A program made the translations under genes and the position numbers. Of a stretch of 64,000 nucleotides of DNA, positions 45,288-55,792 are shown piece after piece. The notes beneath the pieces were generated by a model. The model made no database searches. It was given only the letters and a program-made list of their open reading frames with translations, and was not told the DNA's origin. This DNA comes from Favolaschia claudopus (Eukaryota; Basidiomycota; Agaricomycetes; Agaricales; Mycenaceae). Location: positions 1,302,001 through 1,366,000 of the forward strand of contig JAWWNJ010000066.1 in assembly GCA_037176885.1 (NCBI GenBank), written 5' to 3'. The first letter of the stretch is position 1; each line of letters starts with the position of its first letter.

Positions 45288-48200
45288 CCAGAACTGCGTG
45301 AAACCCTGATCGAGCTGCTGTTCCTTTTTTCTTCAGGATGGCATAGTAGTCGTCCCGTGCGTCGTTGCACTCGTATCTGATATTGAAGTTGGATATTATC
45401 TCTCTTTGCCTTACGGTGAAACGGTGAGCTAAATAACACTGGTCCCACGTCCATCCTGATGGTTTCAGTTCTTCAGGTTGTCGCCATGGCTTGAACAGCA
45501 CAAGTATAGTCATGCAATAGAATTCGCGATCTCCTTTATCAGCCCTAGGTATGGCACCGTTCATGAAATTCGGAATCACATAGTCCAGGCGCGCGAAATC
45601 ACACGAGACATGGTGCGTTCTGTATTGAGGGTGAGTATTTAGGAAAGGACGGAATGAGTTCCTCGTGTTTCGATCAAGCGGGTCTTCCTCTGTGCTGTAA
45701 TCGCTGGAAGCGGAGTCGCCGCTGTTAGAGGCGCAATAGCTGTCATCGTCAGAATCAACTGACTCGTTCGCTCGTTCCTCTGCGTTTACAAACTGATCTT
45801 GCTCTTTCTTGGTGCGTTTCTTCTTCAAATGACATTGTATCCACTCGTACAAGTTGACGTGTCCGTATGTAACGGGTCTGAAAATATAGTCGTCAACCAT
45901 AGAAGAGGCAACAACACCTCTGTCTGTCGGCTGAACTGCTACATTGTCTTCGGGGGCTTCTATATCCATGCCAACAACGCCGTCTATTTCTATCCAACGC
46001 CGCCTCACATAATGGACGTAAGTTCGCCAAGCAAAATTAGCGAAATTGTGGCTGCTATAATGGTCAGGGTTGTTCAGTAAGTATAGGGAAGCCATAGGGC
46101 TGCCTATTTCCATCTTGGTGGACAGCGAATTGACCATCTGTCTCATGAGGTTACGCGGGGTATCTTCGCCCAGTTCGTTGAGTGTCAAAGCCTCAGCATT
46201 TCGATCGAATACATCATGTACAGATGCAAATATCTGGTAAGACTTCAATCCCAGTTTTGTGACATAGTCGGACACATAGGAAATGACCGCCTTTACAGAT
46301 GTACCTGATAGTAGGCTCGTGCAATCCGTGTTCGACCGGGAAAACCAAGTCACAACGGATGAAATTGTGTTAAGTTTGTCCTCGTCGTGTTTCATGGTTA
46401 AATGCCCATCGGATTCAACAACAGTGCTGGGATGAATGTCTCTTGGAAACCTTGCTTTGCATACCCCGTCCTTATTTAAGCATCCTCGCACCTCATTGAT
46501 TTTGTGTTTCGATTTCATAGGTTTCTTTTCTCTCCAATTTTTTTTAGCTTTCAGCTCGTCTTGATCTTGTCTTGACACTCTACAACTGTGCACGTTTGAG
46601 CGCAATATAATGTCATCGACTTCATTCTCGTAACTGGACCACCACGAACTAAAATTGTTACAGGTTGGGCAATTTTCGTCGGGAACTACATGCATATGGC
46701 ATATCGACGGTGGGACCGCTGGCATTTGGAGTAGCGGACTGATATATGATGCGTCCGATTCGTCAACCGTGACCTTCGCCTGAACCCTCGCCATTGGTCC
46801 ATGCGTAAATCCGCCCTGGTGCGTGGACTCTAGATATTCGATGAGGCGGCGTATAAACACCGAGTCATCTTTCATAATACGGTCGCGGATTATTTGCGGA
46901 GAGGGTGCATTCAATATCCAGAGCAGAATGTGCAGATGCAAAGTCAGTCGGCCTTGTTGTTCCACCGTTCCGTAAAAACCCTTAGTTTGACCAAACGCTC
47001 CTGGTTGACCTTTTTTCCAACACAGGATCTCTTCCAAAAAAACAGTTACCATATAGTGGAAGAACCGCGCTGCAGCAACCGGATTATCTTTGATCAGTTT
47101 GCTTCTTTCCTTCCAATTTCGAATTTCAGGTCGATATACAGTGTCAGTTTGAGCGTAGTACAATGCAAGTGGGTGCGTTGCCTCGTTCCAGGCCATAGTG
47201 ACAAACCAGTTAGGCGCGCTCGCAAACGCCGTCATAGACCATATTTCGTTACGCATATGCTTTTTCGCTGTCGCAGATCCCTTGACATAGGCGCCTACAG
47301 CGTCTATATCGTGCATCAAGTTAAAACACTCTTTTTCCGCGTCTGTCTGTGGTTTGACGACCTCACCTTCACTCATTCGGTCAGCCAAGTCTGCCGCCAC
47401 CAAGGGATTTATAGATTTCAAACGTCTGGATAAGGCTGCAAACTTGGATCTCTGCACAAAAATTCGACTACCTGTCGAAGCTGATTTTAGCTGTTCGTGA
47501 TTGAACGCTATCATGGGAAAATAGTCATCGAGCTGAAATCGTTTGTCATGGTACAGCAGCAAATTTCGCTTTCGTTCTGCGTCAGAAATAATATGATAAT
47601 GGCTGATGTGTCCTAACCCCCCTAAGCCGTATGGAAACAGCCAGGGAAACATGCCCGGGTAAGCAGACTCGTTTTTGTAGAAAGACTCCGGTTGAGAGGC
47701 TCTGCCAACCCCCAACATTTTTCTACCCCGAGTTAGATGCTCCAGGGCATATGCTTTCATTGTCGTGACAGTCAGCTTCGAAAACTCCTCACCACTAAGG
47801 CCTTGTACTGCAAAAGTGCAGTCCCCTTCCGTCGTACCAAGTTCTTCACCTTCGTCGTTCACTGGTCGAGCAACAGCAGGCTGAGAATCATTAGGTGTCG
47901 CATTCGTTTGTCTGAAGTCCACAACCACAGGGATGTCATTCAAAGCATAAGTGGCCAAGTTCTCTTCTGATATCTCCAAGTCTGCGTAACCAGCGTGGTT
48001 AAGTTTGAGCCAATGAAGCGCATCGGCTACCTTATCACGCCTGACGAGCATAGGCGTCCTTTCGAAATCTTCCGCCGTCGGGGCTGAAGGCCCCATGAAA
48101 ACGAACGCCAACACCTCGCTCATTTCCTCCTTCGAGGGAGGCAGTTTGTGGTACACTTTGACAACTGGTGCCTGGAACATCACAGCGTTAGCGTGCATTC

Positions 48201-49476
48201 TGAACCTTCCTGAATTGACTCTGACGATGCACCGGTTGTGACGGACTCTAGCTATCAACATTCTCTCGGCGTATTTCAAGCCAGTTAAAGCGGGGGGTAC
48301 ACGTCCGAGCCAAGCATGACGTGCCAAAGCATTGACAGGGACTTTGCAGCGATTGAGGGCTCGCTCGCACGACACACAGACGTGGTTGCACCCGTCAGCT
48401 AGTATGGGACCGGGAAGGTCTTCGACTGGATCATTTTCAGTTAGTCTTTCTTTTCTTGTTACGCCTTCACCGTGTAGCAGGTCCAAAATCCCTTCGAATT
48501 CAGCTAGTGGCGTTAACTGAGACAAAGGTGTCAGTAAACCACACACAGCACATCCGGCTTCAGCAAAATTCTCGCTCTTGAAAGCTTCCGCTGTGCCAGA
48601 CATGATACGATGGACATCGATTTTCTTCAAGGCATCGGGAGGAAAATGTGAATTGGGCAGTTGGTTGTCTTTGACCTTATAATCGTATTCCATTTCTGAT
48701 TCGCGTCGTTGACTGTCATGAAGGTCGGCGGCACGTAAGGCAGCCGACGGATCTCGCCGTTTTTTGCGCTGTTTTATCGACTTTGGCGTCGGTTCGGTGA
48801 TTCGAACGTTTTTGGTAGACTTGGCCTGTTTTCCCGGATTGAAACGGAAAATGGCCACGAGATTATCGCAGTGGCACTCGTGCGCTTGAAGAGCATCGCG
48901 CACGAGTTGAGCCGATAAGGATGATATAAGGACGAGGTTGTGGACTTTCCCCACACTGATACCCTCGTACCTGCTGAGATTTGGTATTATGACCTCAAAT
49001 GGAACAGCAGCAGAGATGAACATCGGGTGTTTTGCAACACCGATGTCCCCCTGGTCAGCTGTCGTCTGATACTCGAATAGGAACGTGCCCGACTGCAGAC
49101 CCAGATGGCCATTGTCGTTGACTATGTGAGGATATATTTCAGCTGCTGAGTATGTGGACTTCCGTTTACCCCCTCCACTAAGGACGGGGTTAGTGGTACA
49201 TGGTGGAGTATCCGCTGCTTTTCGAGACAGACGTCCACTGATTGCACCGACGCGGAGATGTGTCACTAACATGTATAGCACGATGCAAGTGAACAAGCCT
49301 AGTATAGAGTGGACTTCGGAGGTGTTCAATAGTGGACATAGCAAGCCACGAGATACGAGCATGTAGCCCACAAGGGCGGTTGATAATATGTAGACACTTT
49401 TAGCGACTGCAGCGCTGACTAGTATCGAGTCTGATAAATCGTTGTTGTTGGTCGTGGGCTGCAGTGGAGCCGTCAA
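45139..49476 (-). CDS. Helitron Rep half with HUH and Y2 motifs and N-terminal membrane helices
   Basis: Single frame of 1445 aa starting at 49476. Residues of about 15-65 form two hydrophobic helices (SILVSAAVAKSVYILSTALV and ILGLFTCIVLYMLV), odd for a nuclear transposase. A Cys-rich region near 309-380 (CAVCG...CNHVCVSCERAL, then RHAWLGRVPPALTGLKYAERML) is the DUF6570-type zinc region. The Helitron_like_N domain follows (YPGMFPWLFPYGLGG). The HUH motif HLHILLWI lies near residue 847. The two catalytic tyrosines are in SYVSDYVTK near residue 1068. The frame stops at 45139, 45 codons after reaching the helicase frame, at an A8 run (45185-45192 as T on plus). Confidence 0.85.
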   Translation of the reverse strand: MTAPLQPTTNNNDLSDSILVSAAVAKSVYILSTALVGYMLVSRGLLCPLLNTSEVHSILGLFTCIVLYMLVTHLRVGAISGRLSRKAADTPPCTTNPVLSGGGKRKSTYSAAEIYPHIVNDNGHLGLQSGTFLFEYQTTADQGDIGVAKHPMFISAAVPFEVIIPNLSRYEGISVGKVHNLVLISSLSAQLVRDALQAHECHCDNLVAIFRFNPGKQAKSTKNVRITEPTPKSIKQRKKRRDPSAALRAADLHDSQRRESEMEYDYKVKDNQLPNSHFPPDALKKIDVHRIMSGTAEAFKSENFAEAGCAVCGLLTPLSQLTPLAEFEGILDLLHGEGVTRKERLTENDPVEDLPGPILADGCNHVCVSCERALNRCKVPVNALARHAWLGRVPPALTGLKYAERMLIARVRHNRCIVRVNSGRFRMHANAVMFQAPVVKVYHKLPPSKEEMSEVLAFVFMGPSAPTAEDFERTPMLVRRDKVADALHWLKLNHAGYADLEISEENLATYALNDIPVVVDFRQTNATPNDSQPAVARPVNDEGEELGTTEGDCTFAVQGLSGEEFSKLTVTTMKAYALEHLTRGRKMLGVGRASQPESFYKNESAYPGMFPWLFPYGLGGLGHISHYHIISDAERKRNLLLYHDKRFQLDDYFPMIAFNHEQLKSASTGSRIFVQRSKFAALSRRLKSINPLVAADLADRMSEGEVVKPQTDAEKECFNLMHDIDAVGAYVKGSATAKKHMRNEIWSMTAFASAPNWFVTMAWNEATHPLALYYAQTDTVYRPEIRNWKERSKLIKDNPVAAARFFHYMVTVFLEEILCWKKGQPGAFGQTKGFYGTVEQQGRLTLHLHILLWILNAPSPQIIRDRIMKDDSVFIRRLIEYLESTHQGGFTHGPMARVQAKVTVDESDASYISPLLQMPAVPPSICHMHVVPDENCPTCNNFSSWWSSYENEVDDIILRSNVHSCRVSRQDQDELKAKKNWREKKPMKSKHKINEVRGCLNKDGVCKARFPRDIHPSTVVESDGHLTMKHDEDKLNTISSVVTWFSRSNTDCTSLLSGTSVKAVISYVSDYVTKLGLKSYQIFASVHDVFDRNAEALTLNELGEDTPRNLMRQMVNSLSTKMEIGSPMASLYLLNNPDHYSSHNFANFAWRTYVHYVRRRWIEIDGVVGMDIEAPEDNVAVQPTDRGVVASSMVDDYIFRPVTYGHVNLYEWIQCHLKKKRTKKEQDQFVNAEERANESVDSDDDSYCASNSGDSASSDYSTEEDPLDRNTRNSFRPFLNTHPQYRTHHVSCDFARLDYVIPNFMNGAIPRADKGDREFYCMTILVLFKPWRQPEELKPSGWTWDQCYLAHRFTVRQREIISNFNIRYECNDARDDYYAILKKKGTAARSGFHAVLGASDSFADRDRFDDVDDDADYVGDCDPDDMVGKKNGQDFSGYGRYAYRS

Positions 49477-49561
49477 TACACCGAGCTGAAGGAACCGCCG
49501 AAATGAGACAGACCATAGGTAGCATCATGTAAGACTTAGATGTGAGTAGAGGACAAGTAGA

Positions 49562-49578
49562 TTAAACCCTAACCCTAT
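49562..49578 (-). repeat. interstitial telomere-like motif (TATAGGGTTAGGGTTTA)
   Basis: Just over two TTAGGG units lie in the 207-bp divergent gap between the Helitron and zinc-cluster copy B, immediately outside the candidate Helitron 5' end. They may be a trapped telomere piece, the insertion target, or a shared promoter site of the Rap1/Tbf1 type. Confidence 0.55.
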
Positions 49579-49683
49579 ATACCACTCGTTGCTAGTAGTC
49601 GGGCCGACATCGGCACCGATCTTTGAAATAGTCACTGCTTATTTCCCTTCTCTACTCGTTCATCGCACCACTTAGGTCTGTAC

Positions 49684-50506
49684 ATGACAACTCGGGAAGA
49701 ACGCGAGCTAGACGTTGTTGTGGGTTTCTGGAGGAAGATAGCCTACCTCACCACCCGGACGAAGCGGGCTGACGGACGATGGATGGGGGGACAGGAGGTC
49801 AGAAAGTGGAATGCGAGTAATCACCAGGTATGTGTGGACGCTGCATACAACCCTGTCTAACAAGAATACAGAGCTGTAGGAAATGCGACTCGAGTCGAGA
49901 GTTTAGACCGTGCATCATCGATATTGACCAGCCAAGCTGTCGACCGTGTTTGCAAGGCAAATCGGCGTGCGACCGCAAGACACAGTTTCTGTTTGAATCG
50001 ACCCGCCATGATTTTTTCCCAACAATGGAGGCGTTTTTGAAAGTGTTCAACAGCAAGCCACCAGAGATGTGCCGCTCCTTCCAGCGTTCAGCGAATAAGC
50101 GCCTGAAGGAAAGTCTACCTGCAGGTGAGCAGCGATGGACTGTGTAGGGCGACAAGTACATTCATGGAGAACGCTACCTCAGCAGAACGCGCCCCACACC
50201 CGGTCGTACAGATTCCAGGGACCGCCATACTAAATGAAGCAGGTGAGACAGGGAGCGAGGTAGGCTGTATACATTTAACAGCGTCCTTATGCAGAGTGCG
50301 ACAACGTTGGAAGCAAAGAGCCGCTGGTGGACATCGTGCGCGACGTGGCGTCACTGCGAGAAGATTTGGCTGAAGTCAAGAAGGAGTTGCGGCGGGGGAA
50401 ACTTACCATATATCGGCTCAAGAAAGCGAGGGTGTGGGCGCCCAGTCATCGGACGTTAAAAGCGCGAGCAACATGTAAATTTTTATCACGAACCGCAATT
50501 GTATGA
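49684..50506 (+). CDS. zinc-cluster-like protein with coiled-coil tail (copy B)
   Basis: Four exons (49684-49827, 49872-50124, 50183-50242, 50295-50506) give 222 aa in frame. The first exon ends FWRKIAYLTTRTKRADGRW...VRKWNASNHQ. Next is a six-cysteine cluster (CRKC, C, CRPC, C) leading to DRKTQFLFESTRHDFFPTMEAF. After a short linker exon comes a coiled coil, VRDVASLREDLAEVKKELRR, and a basic end. All three introns match copy A (10539-11484) in position and phase. The first two exons are clearly alignable; the tails are not. It is divergent from the Helitron and convergent with the next gene, with a 19-bp gap. A nuclear, possibly DNA-binding role is inferred. Confidence 0.72.
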
Positions 50507-50525
50507 ATACAAGTATTTAGGACGG

Positions 50526-53500
50526 CTAGTCGCTCGAGCTGCGAATTGGTGTTCCGCATATGACCACCCACAAGATATTGTTCCCGACATGGAGGGTCTT
50601 CTCCGTCATGCCTTGCGCTTTACCCATGAAAGAAGCCATAGTGAAGCCGGCGACTATAAAAGACCCAATAGGTACCTCACCGCCTTTCCACCGAGGAAGC
50701 ATGGTGGAGAGGTCGCGTATGTTGGTATGAAAGTCGAAGTCCACGCCTCGAGCGTCATAGACAGGAACTAGACCAGCGATTATTAGCACTCGACCATGAC
50801 TACCAGCAGGAGAGGCAAAGGATTAATCACCTTCGTCGTCGTACTTCAGAGAGTAAGCTGAAGAGAATTGAGACGAAGGGCCTCCAGCGCCTTCACGCGG
50901 CGTAGATTGCGCATCAGATTTCTTCGAGGACTCGATGTACCTAAACAGAGGCTTCTTAACAATTTTCGCTAGGACTTGTAATGTTGTCAACGAAGGCTTG
51001 TTGAATGAAACGACTAGTGGTCCGTACCTTCTTTGCTAGTGTCGACTGGGTTCAAACGAGTTGATAGCTGCAGGGCCTTCGCGTTGATCGCGCAATGGAT
51101 AGTGTCTTGACCAAAACATATACCAACAAAAGACTCGGTTCTCTCCCAATCTTGGTTATGTACCAAGAGAGATATGTATTTGCGATAGCGAGGTGGAGTA
51201 CCAGCCGAGGCAACAGGACTCATTATGTGGCTCTCAGTACACATTCCCGGGAGGACGGCGATAGCAACATGCTTCCCGTAGTTAATACGGTAGGCGTTGA
51301 CCATGCCGGGGCCTGTCGGGCGCATGATAAAAGCAGAGGGACGCGCGCGCGCCGGATTGAAGTAAGGGTCCTTGAGCTCGAAGGTCATGGCACTGAGTAT
51401 GGTGCTAGGCGTAAACGAGTGAACAAAAGCTAGGGGTCAAAAGACGAGAAACAGAGGCACGTACGTAGGAGACGCGTTGTCCAAAAAATCCTCCCAAGTA
51501 GAGAAGCCCAAATGGCCGCCAAGTCGGTCGTCTTGATCCTCTGGCTGAGATCTGTCGAACGACGGCAGCAATCTCTTTCCTGCCCTGCTCATGCATTCAG
51601 CTATGGTCAAAAGGATTTGAAAGACACCCACGGCAGCGGACAGAGGTCGTCGTATATGCCCTTGATGGCTTCGTCCTGAAGACGTTCATCGTACACCTCA
51701 CAAGCGACAGGAGGTACGCTACAGGGCAAAAAAAGAGTCAGCGGCGAGCGTAACGGCCGATCGTAAGGATAAGAAGAAAAAGATGTTCGACACATACTAA
51801 TTGATTGGCAGAGCCTCAACTTCTTCCTGCGTTTTGGCCTTCTTCGGAGTAGACGGACTGCTCTCTGGATTAGGCACGTCCGATTTGGTTGGGCTGGATC
51901 TTATCGAGGTATGAATAAGCAATAAGAACCCGAACAACAGGCTCAAATAAATACCCGTCGTGCACGGTAGAGGTCTCCGAGTTCTTTCGTTTAGGTGTGA
52001 ACATCCGAGCGAGGTCGACTCTGAGACCGAGGGCAGCATGAAGCACGAAAATTTTAATATAAAGACGTGGACAAACTTGGTAGGAGACTTGGGCGGCGAC
52101 GCGGGGAAAATGCCTCGGGGATTGTTATGATCTGCTGAAGAAATGTGGCCTTCTGTAGTAGGAGGACGAGCCAACAACAACGAAGCAGGCTTGAAAGCAG
52201 GCATGAGCTCTGTTTCCACATCGTTGTCGTCTGCCGAGCGTACAGCCTACAAAGCCAAAAACGTGAAAGGGAGGTCAGGGACGCAGATTTGGACGACATT
52301 ACCTTAAGGCCGGACAGGGTACCAACTTTGGACAAGCCTGGACCGTTGATCAGAGCAGGCTGATCTTTGCGAGGCGGTGTCGAAGGAGGAGCCGCAGTGC
52401 CGCCCTCTTGAATTGCGGACCCGAACATAGGTGAGTCGGTGCGCTTTACACTACCATCGCTTGAGTTCGCGACCTAACAGAGAGACGGTTATGAAACAGG
52501 ACGAGACGAAACAAGGTGGTGGAAATACATACCGCTTCAGGCTGATGAACAGCCGGCTGATGCAAAGCGGGCATAATTCGTCCGAGAAAGTCTTCGGTGA
52601 AAGCAGCAAATTGAGTGCGAAACATGTCGGACACGTAACTGAGGAACTTAGAGCGGCAACATATGAAATGTATATACACATACCCTTCCATATGAGTCTT
52701 GATATCATCGGTCGATTTACTGACGGTCTCTTGAGGAGAAGTGCTGACAAAAAAATCAGTTTTCATCGAGCAATCTATTTAGATAGACGGGGCGCTCACG
52801 ACTGAGTCTGTTGAGCGGAATCTGGAACGTCGACTGCGAGAGACCTATTGGCGTGTATATATGTCAACACCCGAACAAAAGAAGATGAGGCACCCACCCA
52901 GAAGAAGAGACGGTGTTTGACTCCGTCGATTCCACGCTAAGGGCACGTCACTGACGCTGTCTTAGAAGCGGAACAAAACTCACGAAACATTGTCCGGTTC
53001 GTCGACCGCTGCGTTGGGAGCAGCGGACCTGAACAGGAAGCAGAGGAATAAGACGCGCTTTAAACTGGGACACGACATAGCACGAACCTAGCTCCTGCAG
53101 TACGACGGCCTTTCTTATTCTTGGTCTGCGACCCTTCCACAGACTGTGAGGAACGTCTAGTGTCTTGTGAACCGGTCGTCGAGGCGCGAGTAGTGCTCCT
53201 AGGCGAAGAAGGCGTAAGCATAGCTCTATATAAGAGCTGCCAACATCACGAACCGAGTGGGCATAGCAGGCGGAAGCGTACTGTTATCGTTGAATGAGAC
53301 ACGCGTGCGCTGTAACCGACGACAAGTCTTACCTGGCTTTCACTGCACTGCCTTTAGTGAACATTCTACGCAGACGTTAGCCACCTTTGACGGCCACATA
53401 TAAGGATTATTGACTCACGCGTCGTCAGGCTTAATCTCAGCGGCCCTGGAGAGACATGTAACATTAGAAGACGAAGTCGGTAGAAGATACCGATGTTGTA

Positions 53501-54103
53501 CTGACTCTTCGTCCGTGTCCTGAGCGCGTTGTCTGATGCAGACGAGGAGAGGTGAGTAAAGTCTGATAAGCAAGGTTCAAGAACAACACTAACTTCTTTT
53601 TCCCCAACCTGCGCTTCTTGGGAGTGGGCACAACGACAACATCGTCGTCGGAATGGGCATTGGCTGCGTCTGCCTCGTCGTGAGACATCGCGGAACTTCA
53701 ATTGATTTAGGACAGCGACTAGGGGATGTGATGAGGTTACACGTACAGTTCGCTTTCTCCGTCCATGATATGCTTGCTGTTGAAGAAGTCAATATGAGGA
53801 AATGAAAAACCGCGAATTGTTTACCTGTCAATCTCGTCGCTGGAATAGACAGACAACTCGGAATCGTCGTTTATGAACACGCGATCGGTCTCGGTCTCAG
53901 AAAGAACTGCTTCACTGGCGAAGCGTTTCAGTTTTGAGTAGCGGAATGGTTGACTACAGGTACCTAGCGCTGAACGAGTCCTCGTCGATGGCCTCGTAGT
54001 CGATAAGTGGAGATGTCGAGCGGATACTAGTGAGCGACGTCAGAAGAAAGCGGACCGAAAACAATCGCAAGAGGTTGGCGTGCCTGGTAGGAAAAAGGGT
54101 CAT
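50526..54103 (-). CDS. long disordered nuclear-type protein, many small exons
   Basis: About 16-20 short exons on the minus strand run from 54103 down to the stop at 50526. Recognisable pieces in order: ETDRVFINDDSELSVYSSDE, AHSDDDVVVVPTPKKRRLGKK (a nuclear localisation signal), a Ser/Thr-rich part, YVSDMFRTQFAAFTEDFLGR, a Pro/Lys part (MFTPKRKNSE), WEDFLDNASPTTILSAM, and a more ordered region NPARARPSAFIMRPTG...KYISLLVHNQDWERTESFVG. The last exon is VPVYDARGVDFDF...LPRWKGGEVPIGSFIVAG, ending ICGTPIRSSSD. I recall similar uncharacterised proteins in mushrooms but no function. Two junctions (near 51635 and 51035) could not be resolved in frame, so the gene may be damaged or use unusual splice sites. 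The start is tentative. Confidence 0.6.
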
Positions 54104-54477
54104 ACGATGCAGACAAATTTTTTGTCTTGAGGTACCGACTTTTAAACCGGCAACTCCAACTTGCCATCAGCCATTCAGGAAGGAGTTAAACTTGGAATCA
54201 AAAGCCATCATGTCGCATCACGATGCGCGTTCGGGGTCCAAACCGAACCTCCGACACGCAGATCTTGGATCAGAAGCGCGGGGAATCGAGAAGCCCCAAT
54301 AGCCGTCGTCGCTTCGAATACTTCCAAATCAAGAGAATTACTAAAAAGGATCTATGATACTCTAATGGTTATCATTAGCAGAAAAATAAAATAATATGCG
54401 GCGGATAATTTCACCTCTTATACTAAACCGTAGACGAAAGGACACATCACCCTTAGCGCCATACGACGCACAGAGAG

Positions 54478-55766
54478 GTGGCCTTTAATTGTTCCTCAAC
54501 AACAAGCCCATGGATTTCGACCAACATTTCGATCTCACCCAAGCAGGCAAGTGGACGTCGACCGCTTGTTATTGTTGAGAACCTGACCGATAACATCTTA
54601 TATTCAGTGTCAGCTCTCGACGAGTTGATAAGTGAAAGGCAGACTGACGCGCGGGGGACGCAGAACTGCAGCGTCCAGTACTTGAGCAATTTAAATGTAA
54701 GTACCGCTTTATTCGGCGAATTGACGAGGAGTCAAAACGGTGTAGCTGGACGACGTCGTGGTACAAGAAACAACCGGACAAGGCCGAGCATCGTGGCGTC
54801 TGGGAGTCATGAACACTGAGGGCGCAATAGAGCATGAGCTGTCCATTCGCGTTGTCGGCATCCTGTCAAAGGCTGAGCTCGTACCAGGAAAATTGAATAA
54901 GTGCGTATAGTATCTATCGGTCTCGTAACGGCTATACCAGTGTAGATGGAAGTAACACAACGTTTACCTTAGGTGTACACCCGACAAAGTCGCGAACCTT
55001 TGTCAGCGCGTGGAGCTGGTGGGTTTGGGATCCGAGGTTTTCAAGGCGGCAGTCAGCAATACAAGACCCATACTGGAGATGCTGACGCGTTATTTCGGTG
55101 CACAGCGAGTGTCCGAGTGGAACATCGGACAGGAGAATGGACAGTACCATCTCAATTGCACCTGCTTGTATCTGACGCGCACCGGCGACGGTGTGGACGA
55201 CGCTGAACTGCAAGAGATAGCCTTTGGACGAGGAGTGGACCCTCTGGGCGAATTCCGCAAATTTCGGTCGGCAGGACTGATACACACCGCCCAAAATCAG
55301 GTCAAGTATTTCAGGCGTAGCACCGCAGCCGACGGGTAAGTGGCTTCGCGTTGAATGCATCAATCTCATGGACAAGTCTCACAGAAAACATACGCTGTAC
55401 GAAGCGTTCCCAGCAAATTTCCGCAAAGGCGACATAGTCGAAGTACAAGGATCCGTTCTGTCGTTTTCCAGCAAGCACAAGGCCATCAAGACTATCTTCC
55501 AGATGAACGCGTTGACTTTATTGAACTCTAAGTATTCGAAGGTAAGTAGAGTCTTCTATGAAGCAATGTCGAGCCATTTGGTTTACAAAAATTGACTGAA
55601 GGAAGCTGAAAGACGAAGATCGCTGGAACCCAAGACCGCACGCATGCGGTCGACCCTGAAGAGAAAGCAAGTTTTCGCGGAAGAGGACGCTGAAGTGGGA
55701 AAGACGAGGAGGAAGTTCAAGGACTTGCACATTGAGGAAGACAGCGGGGACATGAGAGTGGCGTGA
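54478..55766 (+). CDS. OB-fold-like protein of the Helitron-linked block
   Basis: Five exons (54478-54696, 54746-54900, 54973-55335, 55385-55541, 55602-55766) give 352 aa in frame. No database family comes to mind. The centre has two Cys-containing strands (HLNCTCLYLTRTGDG) and LGEFRKFRSAGLIHTAQNQ. It is followed by FRKGDIVEVQGSVLSFSS and IKTIFQMNALTLLNSKYSK, which has the look of an OB-fold barrel (KGDIVEV strand, closing helix and strand). The C-terminus is basic and acidic in turn (LKRKQVFAEEDAEVGKTRRKF), as in nuclear proteins. Single-strand nucleic-acid binding is therefore a reasonable but unproven guess. It is convergent with the F-box gene, 26 bp apart. Confidence 0.65.
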
Positions 55767-55792
55767 GATAGTTACATAATCCATTGTCTACT

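Larger units (their letters stand above)
42090..49561 (-). mobile_element. Helitron (RepHel) element, termini not proven
   Basis: A rolling-circle transposon coding for Rep (HUH/Y2) and Pif1-like helicase in adjacent frames. A candidate 5' end on the minus strand is TC at 49561-49560, preceded by A, which fits the A|TC rule. The 3' end (CTRR after a hairpin) was not located, so the element may extend to or beyond the small gene at 41638. The long reading frames suggest recent activity apart from the frame break. Confidence 0.6.
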
